A stretch of DNA of 64,000 bases from Aegilops tauschii subsp. strangulata (taxonomy: Eukaryota > Streptophyta > Magnoliopsida > Poales > Poaceae): contig NC_053035.3 of the NCBI RefSeq assembly GCF_002575655.3, positions 376,317,792 through 376,381,791 on the forward strand, read 5' to 3'. This document shows, in pieces, positions 34,947 through 48,041 of the stretch. The translations under genes and the position numbers were made by a program. Below the pieces are notes generated by a model, which worked only from the letters and a program-made list of their open reading frames with translations, made no database searches and had not been told where the DNA came from. The number at the start of each line of letters is the position of its first letter. The first letter of the stretch is position 1.

Positions 34947-36694
34947 TATTGGAAATATGCCCTAGAGGCAATAATAAATGGTTATTATTGTATTTCCTTG
35001 TTCATGATAATTATCTATTATTCATGCTATAATTGTATTAACTGGAAACCGTAATACATGTGTGAATACATAGACCACAACATGTCCCTAGTAAGCCTCT
35101 AGTTGACTAGCTCGTTGATCAATAGATGGTCATGGTTTCCTGGCCATGGACGTTGGATGTCGTTGATAACGGGATCACATCATTGGGAGAATGATGTGAT
35201 GGACAAGACCCAATCCTAAGCATAGCACAAGATCGTGTAGTTCGTTTGCTAGAGCTTTTCTAATGTCAAGTATCGTTTCCTTAGACCATGAGATTGTGCA
35301 ACTTCCGGATACTGTAGGAATGCTTTGGGTGTACCAAATGTCACAACGTAACTGGGTGGCTATAAAGGTGCACTACAGGTATCTCTGAAAGTGTCTATTG
35401 GGTTGGCACGAATCGAGACTGGGATTTGTCACTCCGTATCACGGAGAGGTATCTCTGGGCCCACTCGGTAATGCATCATCATAATGAGCTCAATGTGACT
35501 AATGAGTTAGCCACGGGATCATGCCTTACGGAACGAGTAAAGAGACTTGCCGGTAACAAGATTGAACGAGGTATGGGGATACCGACGATCGAATCTCGGG
35601 CAAGTAACATACTGATAGACAAAGGGAATTAAATACGGGATTGATTGAATCCCCGACATCGTGGTTCATCCGATGAGATCATCGTGGAACATGTGGGAGC
35701 CAATATGCGTATCCAGATCCCGCTATTGGTTATTGGCCGGAGAGGTGTCTCGGTCATGTCTGCACGGTTCCCGAACCCATAGGGTCTACACACTTAAGGT
35801 TCGGTGACGCTAGAGTTGTTATGGGAAATAGTATGTGGTTACCGAAGGTTGTTCGGAGTCCCGGATGAGATCCTGGACATGACGAGGAGCTCCGGAATGG
35901 TCCGGAGGTGAAGATCGGTATATTGGACGAAGGGTATTGGAGTCCGGAATTGTTCCGGGGGTACCAGGCTATGGCCAGCATGTCCGAAAGGGGTTTGTGA
36001 GGCCCCGGCAAGCGTTGGGGGGCCTTATGGGCCAAGGGGAAGGGGCAAACCAGCCCACTAAGGGGTTGTGCACTCCTCCCAACCCCTCTCACGTAACCAG
36101 GAGAGGTGGGGGCGCCACCCCTAGGGCAGCCGCCCCTCCCGGCTTGGGGGGCAAGTTTCCTAGGGGGCGGGGCACCCAAACCCATCTAGGGTTTCCCCTG
36201 GCCGCCGCCTCCTCCTCTAGATCCATCTAGAGGGGTCTTCCCCCTCTCCCCTTCCCCCTATATATAGTGAGGGGGTGGGAGGGCAGCCACACCCTTCCCT
36301 TGGCGCAACCCTCTCCTCCTCCAACTCCTCCTCCTCCTCCGTAGTGCTTAGCGAAGCTCTGCCAGAGAACCACGAGCTCCATTGCCACCATGCCGTCGTG
36401 CTGCTGGAGTTCTCCCTCAACTTCTCCTCTTCCCTTGCTGGATCAAGAAGGAGGAGACGTCCCCGGGCTGTACGTGTGTTGAACGCGGAGACGCCGTCCG
36501 TTCGGCGCTAGATCGGATCTTCCGTCATTTGAATCGCCGCGAGTACGACTCCAGCAACCGTGTTCTTGTAACGCTTCCGCTTAGCGATCTTCAAGGGTAT
36601 GAAGATGCACTCCCTCTCTCTCATTGCTAGAATCTCCTAGATTGATCTTCGTGACACGTAGGAAAATTTTGAATTATTGCTACGTTCCCCAACA
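34947..36694 (+). repeat. E8 5' LTR
   Basis: 1748 bp with a CTATATATAG box at 36258-36267. The GC-rich 3' part contains short frames that are compositional. The following TGGCATCATGAGC (36696-36708) is a mutated iMet PBS. Confidence 0.93.
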
Positions 36695-36708
36695 GTGGCA
36701 TCATGAGC

Positions 36709-38019
36709 TAGGTCTATGCGTAGATTCTATGCACGAGTAGAACACAAAGTAGTTGTGGGCGATGATTTGTTCAATTTGCTTACCGTTACTAGTATTATCT
36801 TGATTCGGCGGCATTGTGGGATGAAGCGGCCCGGACCGACCTTACACGTACTCTTACGTGAGACAAGTTCCACCGACTGACATGCACTTGATGCATAAGG
36901 TGGCTAGCGGGTGTCTGTCTCTCCCACTTTAGTCGGATCGGATTCGATGAAGAGGGTCCTTATGAAGGGTAAATAGCAATTGGCATATCACTGTTGTGGC
37001 TTTTGCGAAGGTAAGAAACGTTCTTGCTAGAAACCCATAGCAGCCACGTAAAACAGGCAACAACAATTAGAGGACGTCTAACTTGTTTTTGCAGGGTATG
37101 CTATGTGATGTGATATGGCCAAAAGGATGTGATGAATTATATATATGTGATGTATGAGATTGATCATGTTCTTGTAATAGGAATCACGACTTGCATGTCG
37201 AGGATTATGACAACTGGCAGGAGCCATAGGAGTTGTCTTAATTTATTGTATGACCTGCGTGTCAATGAAAAACGCCATGTAATTACTTTACTTTATTGCT
37301 AATCGTTAGCCATAGTAGTAGAAGTAATAGTTGGCGAGACAACTTCATGAAGACACGATGATGGAGATCATGGTGTCATGCCGGTGACGAAGGTGATCAT
37401 GCCGCGCCTCGAAGATGGAGATCAAAAGGCGCAAGATGATATCGGCCATATCATCTCACTTTATGATTTGCATGTGACGTTTGTCATGTTTACATATTAT
37501 TTGCTTAGAACGACGGTAGCATAAATAAGATGATCCCTCACTAAAATTTCAAGAGATGTGTTCCCCCTAACTGTGCACCGTTGCGAAGGTTCGTTGTTTC
37601 GAAGCACCACGTGATGATCGGGTGTGATAGATTCTAACGTTCGCATACAACGGGTGTAAGCCAGATTTACACATGCGAAACACTTAGGTTGACTTGACGA
37701 GCCTAGCATGTACAGACATGGCCTCGGAACACAAGAGACCGAAAGGTCGAACATGAGTCGTATAGTAGATACGATCAACATGGAGATGTTCACCGATGAT
37801 GACTAGTCCGTCTCACGTGATGATCGGACACGGCCTAGTTGACTCGGATCATGTATCACTTAGATGACTAGAGGGATGTCTATCTGAGTGGGAGTTCATT
37901 AAATAATTTGATTAGATGAACTTAATTATCATGAACATAGTCAAAAGGTCTTTGCAAATTATGTCGTAGCTTACGCTTTAGTTCTACTAAGATATGTTCC
38001 TAGAGAAAATTTAGTTGAA
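36709..38019 (+). other. E8 untranslated leader
   Basis: About 1.3 kb, aligned in order with the E4 leader (for example ACGTCTAACTTGTTTTTGCAGG at 37075 against 14727). No coding segment is seen. Confidence 0.75.
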
Positions 38020-41000
38020 AGTTGATAGTAGCAATTATGCGTACTGGGTCCGTAAACTGAGGATTGTCCTCATTGTTGCACAGAAGGCTTATGTCCTTAA
38101 TGCACCGCTCGGTGTGCTGAACCTCGAGCGTCGTTTGTGGATGTTGCGAACATCTGACATACACGTTTTGATGACTATGTGGTAGTTCAGTGTGTAATGT
38201 TAAACGGTTTAGAATTGAGGCACCAAAGACATTTTGAAACTTCGCGGAACATATGAGATGTTCCAAGAGCTGAAATTGGGATTTTAGGCTCGTGCCCACG
38301 TCAAGAGGTGTGAGACCTCCGACAAGTTTCTTAAGCCTGCAAACTAAGGGAGAAAAGCTCAATCGTTGAGCATGTGCTCGGATTGTCTGAGTACTACAAT
38401 CGCTTGAATCGAGTGGGAGTTGTCTTCCAGATGAGATAGTGATGGTTCTCCAAAGTCACTGCCACCAAGCTACTAGAGCTTTGTGATGAACTATAACATA
38501 TCAGGGATAGATATGATGATCCTTGAGCTATTCGCGATGTTTGACACCGCGAAAGTAGAAATCAAGTAGGAGCATCAATTGTTGATGGTTAGTAAAACTA
38601 CTAGTTTCAGGAAGGGCAAGGGCAAGAAGGGATACTTCATGAAACGGCAAATCAGTTGCTGCTCTAGTGAAGAAACCCAAGGTAGAACCCAAAGCCGAGA
38701 CTAAGTGCTTCTGTAATGAGGGAACGGTCACTGAAGCAGAACTACCCTAGATACTTGGTAGATGAGAAGGCTGGTAAGGTCGACAGAAGTATATTGGATA
38801 TACATTATATTAATGTGTACTTTACTAGTACTCCTAGTAGCACCAGGGTATTAGATACCGGTTCGGTTGCTAAGTGTTGGTAACTCGAAATAAAAAGCTA
38901 CGGAATAAATGGAGACTAACTAAAGGTGAGATGACGATATGTGTTGGAAGTGTTTCCAAGGTTGATGTGATCAAGCATCGCATGCTCCCTCTACCATCGA
39001 GATTGGTGTTAAACCTAAATAATTGTTATTTGGTGTTTGCATTGAGCATAGACATGATTGCATTATGTTTATCGCAATATGGTTATTCATTTAAGGAGAA
39101 TAATGGTTACTCTGTTTATTTGAATAATACCTTCAATGGTCTTGCACCTAAAATGAATGGTTTATTGAATCTCGATCGTAGTGATACACATGATCATGCC
39201 AAAAGATATAAGATAGTAATGATAGTACCACATACTTGTGGCACTGCCATTTGAGTCATATTGGTATAAAACGCATGAAGAAGCTCCATGTAGATGGATC
39301 TTTGGACTCACTCGTTTTTGAAAAGATTGAGACATGCGAACCATGTCTATTGGTATATATGCATGAAGAAACTCCATGCAGATGGATCGTTTGGACTCAC
39401 TTGATTTTGAATCACTTGAGACATGCAAATCATACCACATGGGCAAGATGACTGAAAGGCCTCGTTTTCAGTGAGATGGAACAAAAGAGCAACTTGTTGG
39501 AAGTAATACATTTGATGTGTGCAATCCAATGAGTGCTGAGGCACGCAGTGAATATCATTATGCTCTTACTTCACAGATGATTTGAGTAGATTCTAAGTAT
39601 ATTTACTTGATGAAATACAAGTCTGAAGTAATTTCAGAGTGAAGTAGAAGATCGTCGTGACAAGAGGATAAGATGTCTATGATATGATCATAGAGATGAA
39701 TATCTGAGTTACGAGTTTCGTACACAATTAAGACATTGTGGAAATTGTTTCACAACTAATACCGCCTGGAACACCATAGTGTGATGGTGTGTCCGAACAT
39801 CATAAATGCACCCTATTGGATATGGTGCATACCATGATGTCTCTTATCGAATTACCACTATCATTTATGGGTTAGGCATTAGAGATAACCGCATTCACTT
39901 TAATAGGGCACCACGTAATTCTGTTGAGATGACACCGTATGAAATATGGTTTAGAGAAACCTAAGCTGTCGTTTATTAAAATTTTGGGGCTGCGACGCTT
40001 ATGTGAAAAAGTTTCAGGCTGATAAGCTCTAACCCAAAGCGGATAAATGCATCTTCATAGAATACCCAAAACAGTTGGGTATACCTCCTATTTTAGATCT
40101 GGAAGCAAAAGTGATTGTTTCTAGAAACGGGTCCTTTCTCGAGGAAAAGTTTCTCTCGAAAGAATTGAGTGGGAGGATGGTGGAGACTTGATGAGGTTAT
40201 TGAACCGTCACTTCAACTAGTGTGTAGCAGGGCACAAGAAGTTGTTCCTGTGGCACCTACACCAATTGAAGTGGAAGCTTATGATAGTGATCATGAAACT
40301 TCGGATCAAGTCACTACCAAACCTCGTAGGACGACAAGGATGCGTACTACTTCAGAGTGGTACGTAATCCTGTCTTGGAAGTCATGTTGCTAGACAACAA
40401 TGAACCTACGAGCTATGGAGAAGCGATGGTGGGCCCAGATTCCGACGAATGGCTCGAGGCCATAAAATCCGAGAGAGGATCCATGTATAAAAACAAAGTA
40501 TAGACTTTGGAAGAACTACTTGATGGTCGTAAGGCTGTTGGGTGCAGATGGATTTTAAAAGGAAGACGGACAATGATAGTAAGTGTCACCATTAAGAAAG
40601 CTCGACTTGTCGTTAAGATGTTTTCCGACAAGTTCAAGGAGTTGACTACGATGAGATTTTCTCACTCGTAGCGATGCTAAGAGTGTGTTGGAATTATATT
40701 AGCAGTTACTGCATTATTTATGAAATCTTGCAGATAGGATGTCAAAAACATTGTTTCCTCGACGATTTTCTTGAGGAAAGGTTGTATGTGATACAACCAG
40801 AAGGTTTTGTCAATCCTGAAAGATGCTAACAAGTATGCAAAGCTCCAGCAATCCTTCTAAGGACTGGAGTAAGCATCTCGGAGTTGGAATGTACGCTTTG
40901 ATGAGATGATCAAAGATTTTGGGTTTTTTCAAAGTTTATGAGAAACTTGTATTTCCAAAGAAGTGAGTGGGAGCACTATAGATTTTTGATGAGTATATGT

Positions 41001-41690
41001 TGTTAACATATTGTTGATCAGAAATGATGTAGAATTTCTGGAAAGCATACAGGGTTATTTGAAAAATGTTTTTCAATGGAAAACCTGGATTAAGCTACTT
41101 GAACATTGAGCATCAAGATCTATAAGGATAGATAAAAAATGCTCAATAGTACTTTCAAATGAATACATACCGTGACAAGATTTTGAAGGAGTTCAAAATA
41201 GATCAGCAAAGAAGGAGTTCTTGGCTGTGTTACAAGGTGTGAGTATTGAGTAAGACTCAAGACCTGACCACGGAAAAAGAGAGAGAAAGGACAAAGGTCG
41301 TCCCCTATGATTTAGACGTAGGCTCTACAGTATGCTATGCTGTGTACCGCACCTGATGTGTGCCTTGCCATGAGTTAGTCAAGGGGTACAATAGTGATCC
41401 AGGAATGGATCACATGACAGCGGTCGAACTTATCCTTAGTAACTAGTGGACTAAGGAATTTTCTCGATTATGGAGGTGGTAAAAGAGTTCGTCGTAAAGG
41501 GTTACGTCGATGCAAACTTTGACACTAATCCGGATGACTCTGAGTAGTAAACCGGATTCGTATAGTAGATCAATTATTTGGAATAGCTCCAAGTAAGGCA
41601 TGGTAGCTGCATCTACAAGATGACATAGAGATTTGTAAAGCACACACGGATCTGAAAGGTTCAGACCTGTTGACTAATAACCTCTCTCAC
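38020..41690 (+). pseudogene. gag-pol: E8 gag-pol remnant (heavily decayed)
   Basis: Short pieces in all three frames follow the copia order of E4. Gag-like sequence is near 38030-38700. A zinc knuckle near 38705 is broken. The protease region near 38850 lacks a clean D-T/S-G. Integrase pieces include CGTAI/HLSHIGIKRMKKLHVDG near 39240-39300. RT-like stretches lie near 40500-41100 (AFFNDFLEERL-like and YVVNILLI-like remnants with substitutions and indels). RNase H pieces run to about 41690. No frame exceeds about 126 codons. The decay is far greater than the divergence between its two LTRs. Confidence 0.85.
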
Positions 41691-41783
41691 AAGCGAGATA
41701 TGAACAAACCCCATGGGTGTTGGATTCATTACAATCATATAGTGATGTGAAGTAGATTATTGACTCTAGTGCAAGTGGGAGAC

Positions 41784-43516
41784 TATTGGAAATATGCCCT
41801 AGAGGCAATAATAAATGGTTATTATTGTATTTCCTTGTTCATGATAATTGTCTATTGTTCATGCTATAATTGTATTAACTGAAAACCGTAATACATGTGT
41901 GAATACATAGACCACAACATGTCCCTAGTAAGCCTCTAGTTGACTAGCTCGTTGATCAATAGATGGTCATGGTTTCCTGGCCATGGACGTTGGATGTCGT
42001 TGATAACGGGATCACATCATTGGGAGAATGATGTGATGGACAAGACTCAATCCTAAGCATAGCACAAGATCGTGTAGTTCGTTTGCTAGAGCTTTTCTAA
42101 TGTCAAGTATCGTTTCCTTAGACCATGAGATTGTGCAACTCCCGGATACTGTAGGAATGCTTTGGGTGTACCAAACGTCACAACGTAACTGGGTGGCTAT
42201 AAAGGTGCACTACAGGTATCTCCGAAAGTGTCTGTTGGGTTGGCACGAATCGAGACTGGGATTTGTCACTCTGTATGACGGAGAGGTATCTCTGGGCCCA
42301 CTCGTTAATGCATCATCATAATGAGCTCAATGTGACTAATGAGTTAGCCACGGGATCATGCGTTACGGAACGAGTAAAGAGACTTGCCAGTAACAAGATT
42401 GAACGAGGTATGGGGATACCGACGATCGAATCTCGGGCAAGTAACATACTGATAGACAAAGGGAATTAAATACGGGATTGATTGAATCCCCGACATCGTG
42501 GTTCATCCGATGAGATCATCGTGGAACATGTGGGAGCCAATATGCGTATCCAGATCCCGCTATTGGTTATTGGCCGGAGAGGTGTCTCGGTCATGTCTGC
42601 ACGGTTCCCGAACCCATAGGGTCTACACACTTAAGGTTCGGTGACGCTAGAGTTGTTATGGGAAATAGTATGTGGTTACCGAAGGTTGTTCGGAGTCCCG
42701 GATGAGATCCTGGACATGACGAGGAGCTCCGGAATGGTCCGGAGGTGAAGATCGGTATATTGGACGAAGGGTATTGGAGTCCGGAATTGTTCCGGGGGTA
42801 CCAGGCTATGGCCAGCATGTCCGAAAGGGGTTTGTGAGGCCCCGGCAAGCGTTGGGGGGCCTTATGGGCCAAGGGGAAGGGGCAAACCAGCCCACTAAGG
42901 GGTTGTGCACTCCTCCCAACCCCTCTCACGTAACCAGGAGAGGTGGGGGCGCCACCCCTAGGGCAGCCGCCCCTCCCGGCTTGGGGGGCAAGTTTCCTAG
43001 GGGGTGGGGGTGCCCAAACCCATCTAGGGTTTCCCCTGGCCGCCGCCTCCTCCTATAGATCCATCTAGAGGGGACGGCCCCCTCTCCCCTTCCCCCTATA
43101 TATAGTGAGGGGGTGGGAGGGCAGCCACACCCTTCCCTTGGCGCAGCCCTCTCCTCCTCCTCCGTAGTGCTTAGCGAAGCTCTGCCGGAGAACCACGAGC
43201 TCCATTGCCACCATGCCGTCGTGCTGCTGGAGTTCTCGCTCAACTTCTCCTCTCCCCTTGCTGGATCAAGAAGGAGGAGACGTCCCCGGGCTGTACGTGT
43301 GTTGAACGCGGAGGCGCCGTCCGTTCGGCGCTAGATCGGATCTCCGCGATTTGAATCGCCGCGAGTACGACTCCATCAACCGCATTCTTGTAACGCTTCC
43401 GCTTAGCGATCTTCAAGGGTATGAAGATGCACTCCCTCTCTCTCATTGCTAGCATCTCCTAGATTGATCTTGATGACACGTAGGAAAATTTTGAATTATT
43501 GCTACGTTCCCCAACA
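41784..43516 (+). repeat. E8 3' LTR
   Basis: 1733 bp, preceded by the purine-rich GTGCAAGTGGGAGAC. It differs from the 5' LTR by scattered, mostly transition, changes and a few short indels. TATA at 43097-43106. Confidence 0.93.
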
Positions 43517-43521
43517 AAGGT

Positions 43522-45822
43522 GTCACCCCTGCTGATGTCAAGAGGTTCATTCAACTGGATTCCACTGCCAAGAACATCATCTGTGGTCATCTGACCAAAG
43601 GACAGTATGGTCGTGTGAGTGCTCTGGAAACTGCGAAGCTAGTCTGGGACTGTCTCTCCAAGGTCAATGAAGGCATGTCAACCCAGAGAGACTCAAGGAT
43701 CAGTGTTCTTCGCAACCTCTTCAACCGCTTCAAGAGAAATGACAATGAGAATGTCCAGTTCACCTTTGATCGCCTCACTGATATCACAAATGAGCTTCAT
43801 GCACTCGGCGCCACTGAGATCACCAAGCATGAAATCGTTAAGACACTCTTGAGATCGCTCGACAACTCATTTGACACCCTGGCCCTGATGATTCAAGAAC
43901 GCCCTGATTTCAAGACTCTCGATCCGTCTGACATACTTGAGAGGCTCAACACACATGAGTTCCAGTTATCTGAGAAAAGAGATATCTATGGTCCCAACTA
44001 TGGCCGAACTCGTGCTTTGAAGGCAAAGGTTGTTTCCTTGTCTGAAGAAGAATCTGACTGCAGTTCTGGGGATCCTGAAGACATTGGAAAGGAGCTTGCT
44101 ATGCTTGTGAAGAAGTTCCAGAAATTCACTAAGAAGAAAGGCTTCAGAAAGTCTTCAAGATCCAGCTCGAGAAATGATGAAGCTTCTACTCATGACCACA
44201 AGAAGAGAACATGCCACAAGTGCAAGAAACCTGGTCACTACATTTCTGAGTGTCCACAATGGGACAACGAGAACAAGAAGAAGAAGAAGAAGAAGAGCAA
44301 GGAATATGATTCTGATGACAAGAAGAAGAAGAAGAAATCCTCAAAGTCTTCTTCCAAGTCTTCATCATACAAGAAGAGCTCATCTGGCAAGGCTCGTGCA
44401 TTTGTTGGCAAGGAGATGGATTCAGAGGAGGAGTCTGCTTCTGAGGAGGCGGTGGTGGAGTCTGAGGAGGAGTCCGATTCAGGCGTGGCAAGCCTGGCTC
44501 TAGCTATAGCCTATGTTGCCAAGTCCATCTTCAACACTGAAGACAATGGATCCGTCACCAACGCTGATGCTAATGACAAGGACGACTCTGCCCCCACCTA
44601 CTGCTTCATGGCACGCGGTGCCAAGGTAAACTCACGCGATGCCTACTTTCAAACATCAAGTGAAGATGACTCTGATTGTGAATCCAAACCTAGCTACAAA
44701 ACACTTGCTAAAATTGCAACTGAACAACAGAAAGCTATGGAACATATTCAAAAATTGCTAGACAAAAGCGATGACCTGTTGGACGCGGAAATGACCCGAT
44801 CTCAGTCCTTAATTGAAGGCATAAAAATCTTCATGTTAAGTACGAGGAACTTGAAAGTCGTCAGGAAACGCTCTCAACAAGTCATGAAAAGCTTTCCTAC
44901 GATTATCTTCAAAGGAAGCAAGAACTTGAGAAATTGAGAGCGGCTAGAACTTGAGAAATTGAGAGCGGCTCATGAAGATCTTCAAAAGGAGAACGAGTCA
45001 CTTCGCGCTCAACAAATCAGTCCCGCTCAGGAAGGATTTGATCCACCATGTCTAAAATGCCTTGAGCGTGATAACGCTACTTCTGTTGCTGAATGTTCTA
45101 CTGCTGCTACTATTGCAATATATTCAACTGCTGATGTGGTAACTAACCCCTCAACTGAGGATACCACTACTATTGCTGATGAGAATGCCAGGTTGAAGAC
45201 ATTGCTTGAGACAGGAATGTACAAAAGTCTTAAAGGGCATCAGACACTATGTGATGTCCTCAAAAAGCAGATTCTGAACCGAAACCCTAGGAAAGAGGGT
45301 GTTGGGTTCGAGAGGAAAATGAATGTTGATGGTTCTTACTGGAAGAATGAGCAGTACCCCAAAACCACATGGGTTGCTGCAAAGGGACCTTCAGTGGATA
45401 CATCTACCTTATCCGGCTTCACTTGTGCTAACCCGATTATCATTGATGAATCCTTTGATGCAAACTATAAACTGTTTAAGAATGAAAATGGTGAAGTGTT
45501 TGCCAGGTATATTGGTACTAACTGCAGGAATGGGCCACCTATGAAGATCTAGGTGCCCAAAAGTTGTCTTGAGAATCTTCCTGTGAATGTCATCATGACA
45601 CCACCAGGGAAGAAGACAAACCCCAGACCAAAGGCTTCATATGGTCCAAAGGCTTCATACAGACAGAGGACTCACCAGAGTCACCCTAACGCAAATGTTT
45701 TGCAGGGAAATCATACTCAGACTTCTGAATATGAGTGTGTTTCTTCAAACCGCTATGTTCACAAAACTAAGAACTTTTCTGCTTATTCATATGAGTATTA
45801 TTCACCTACTGCAAGGCTATTT
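43522..45822 (+). pseudogene. gag: E7 gag, main segment
   Basis: Continues from 34946. It has a UBN2-type copia gag domain (LETAKLVWDCLSKVNEGM, LRSLDNSFDTLALMIQERPD), a zinc knuckle CHKCKKPGHYISEC (44212-44253), a Lys-rich AAG-repeat stretch (44272-44340) and an acidic Ser/Glu region. A coiled coil follows (KYEELESRQETLSTSHEKL), reached by a frameshift near 44824. A 25 bp tandem duplication at 44921-44970 adds a further shift and a stop at 44935. Reading then resumes (AAHEDLQKENESLRAQQ) to a TAG at 45550 and on to the E9 junction. It encoded the capsid precursor and cannot be translated whole. Confidence 0.88.
44921..44970 (+). repeat. 25 bp tandem duplication in E7 gag
   Basis: Two exact head-to-tail copies, 44921-44945 and 44946-44970. 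The unit is not a multiple of three, so it breaks the frame. Exact identity suggests a late event in this copy. Confidence 0.95.
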
Positions 45823-45888
45823 CACTACAAAAAAAAGACACATCCGTGACATTTTGGGCCGAACGAAAAAAAAATCTAGTCATACATA
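45823..45888 (+). mobile_element. E9: CACTA transposon terminal fragment
   Basis: CACTACAAAAAAAAGACACA followed by CCGTGACATTTTGGGCC is the terminal sequence of an abundant wheat CACTA family (recognised from memory, Jorge/Caspar-like). Only about 66 bp are present and no second terminus follows. To the left is E7 gag sequence and to the right a late part of E7 integrase, so the fragment marks the site where protease and most of integrase were lost. Confidence 0.8.
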
Positions 45889-48041
45889 GAAGTTCTGGCC
45901 TGAGGCCATTGATACTGTGTGCCACATCATCAACCGTGTTATCTTCATAAGCTTCTAAAGAAGACAGCCTATGAGCTTCTAACTGGTAAGAAGCCAAACG
46001 TCAGTTACTTCAGAGTATTTGGTGCTAGGTGCTGGATCAAGGATCCACATCACACTTCAAAATTTGCACCGAAAGCACATTAAGGTTTATGCTTGGTTAC
46101 GGAAAGGATTCGCACTCCTACAGAGTCTTCAACCTCTTTCACTATAAAGTGGTTGAAACTGTGGATGTGCGGTTCGATGAAACTAACGGCTCGCAAAGAG
46201 AGCACCTGCAAAATGTGCTAGATGAAGTCCCACCTAGTGAATCCATCAAGCTTATGGGTACTAGAGAAATCATACCTTCAGAGGGACAGGCTAAAGAAGA
46301 GATCATCATTGCACCAAGTCAACCTGAAGACAATGCTCAGCTTGAAGCCAATGCTGAAAATGAAGACAATGATCAGCAAGGGCAAAATCTTCGTCCAGTT
46401 CATCCTCGTGTTGCAAATGAAGTACAGATTGAGAAGATAATTGATAGCATCAATGCACCTGGTCCACTCACTCGTTCAAGAGCAACACAGCTAGCAAATT
46501 TCTGTGGGCACTTTGCTTTTGTCTCTATATCTGAACCCAAGAAAGTTGCTGAAGCCTTCATGGAACCTGAATGGATTCGAGCTATGCAAGAAGAGCTTCA
46601 ACAGTTCGAGCTGAACAATGTGTGGGAATTAGTCAAGCGTCCTGACCCTCGCAAGCACAATATCATTGGCACGAAATGGATCTATCGCAACAAACAAGAT
46701 GAGCATGGTCAAGTCGTCAGAAACAAGGCTCGTCTCGTTGCTCAAGGATACGCTCAAGTTGAAGGGATTGACTTCGATGAAACATTTGCTCCGGTGGCTA
46801 GGCTTGAAGCCATTCGCATACTCCTAGCCTATGCCAACCATCACAACATCCTCCTGTACCAAATGGATGTGAAGAGTGCATTTCTCAATGGGAAGATTGA
46901 AGAAGAAGTATATGTTGCACAATCACCTGGCTTTGAAGATCCGAAACATCTTGATATGGTATACAAGCTCAACAAGGCACTGTATGGCCTCAAACAAGCC
47001 CCTCGTGCTTGGTATGACACACTCAAAGACTTCCTGAAGAGCAAAGGCTTCAAACCTGGTTCCCTGGATCCCACTCTCTTCATGAAGACATATGATGGAG
47101 AACTGTTTGTGAGCCAAATCTATGTGGATGACATTATCTTCGGCTGCACTGACAAAAGATACAGTGATGAGTTTGGACACATGATGCAAGAGCAATATCA
47201 GATGTCCATGATGGGTGAGCTGAAGTTCTTCCTCGGTCTTCAAATATGTCAGCAGAGCAACGACATCTTCATATCACAAGAGAAATACCTCAAAGATTGC
47301 CCGAAGAAGTTTGCAATGCAAGACTGCAAAGGATACACGACGCCAATGCCAACCATAAGTCATCTGGGCCCCGACGACAATGGTAAAGAGTTCGATCAAA
47401 AGGTATACCACTCCATGATTGGTTCTTTACTCTATTTATGTGCATCTAGGCCAAATATCATGCTTAGCGTTTGCATGTGTGCCCGATTCCAAGCGGCACC
47501 AAAGGAATCGCATCACTTAGCTGTGAAGCGAATTCTTCGATATTTGGCTTACACCCCAACACTAGGATTATGGTATCCAAAGGGCTCAGCGTTTGATCTA
47601 GTTGGATTCTCAGATGCTGATTATGCTGGTGAAAAGGTTGATGGACGATCTCTTGTCTGTTGGTCTTCAAAGAAGCAGAACTTTGTGTCTCTCTCCACTG
47701 CTGAATCTGAATACATTGCTGCTGGATCTTGCCGCGCTTAGCTTCTATGGATGAAGCAAACTCTCAAGGACTATGGCATCCATCTGAAGCAAGTGCCACT
47801 TTACTGCGACAATGAAAGCGCCATCAAGATTGCCAACAACCCAGTTCAACACTCGAAGACAAAGCACATTGAAATTCGTCATCACTTTCTCAGAGATCAT
47901 GTCATGAAGGAAGATATTGATATCATTCACGTCAACACTGAAGAGCAATTGGCAGATATCTTCACAAAGCCTTTGGATGAGAAAAGGTTTTGCAAGTTGT
48001 GGTGTGAGCTAAATATCTTAGAATCCTCGAATGTCCTGTGA
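45889..48041 (+). pseudogene. pol: E7 integrase end, reverse transcriptase and RNase H
   Basis: Starts in the integrase C-terminal part (AYELLTGKKPNVSYFRVFG near 45966, in a shifted frame). From 46029 a 570-codon frame holds [70 protein letters not shown] and the catalytic [10 protein letters not shown] (47119-47148). RNase H follows ([27 protein letters not shown]). A TAG at 47739 replaces the expected CAG. The frame then continues LLWMKQTLKDYG to LNILESSNVL and the stop at 48039-48041. It is the best preserved enzyme region in the window but lacks the front half of pol. Confidence 0.94.

Larger units (their letters stand above)
34947..43516 (+). mobile_element. E8: Angela-like copia retrotransposon inside E7 gag
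   Basis: 8570 bp with the perfect TSD AAGGT (34942-34946 and 43517-43521). LTRs of 1748 and 1733 bp are nearly identical over most of their length. They start TATTGGAAATATGCCCTAG, with TA in place of the usual TG, and end GTTCCCCAACA. The interior has copia gag-pol remnants in order but is heavily decayed. Confidence 0.95.

Noticed and set aside
42926..43243. Pro/Ser-rich frames in the E8 LTRs as genes
   Set aside because: They occur in both LTR copies within the GC-rich U3/R part and are not conserved as protein.
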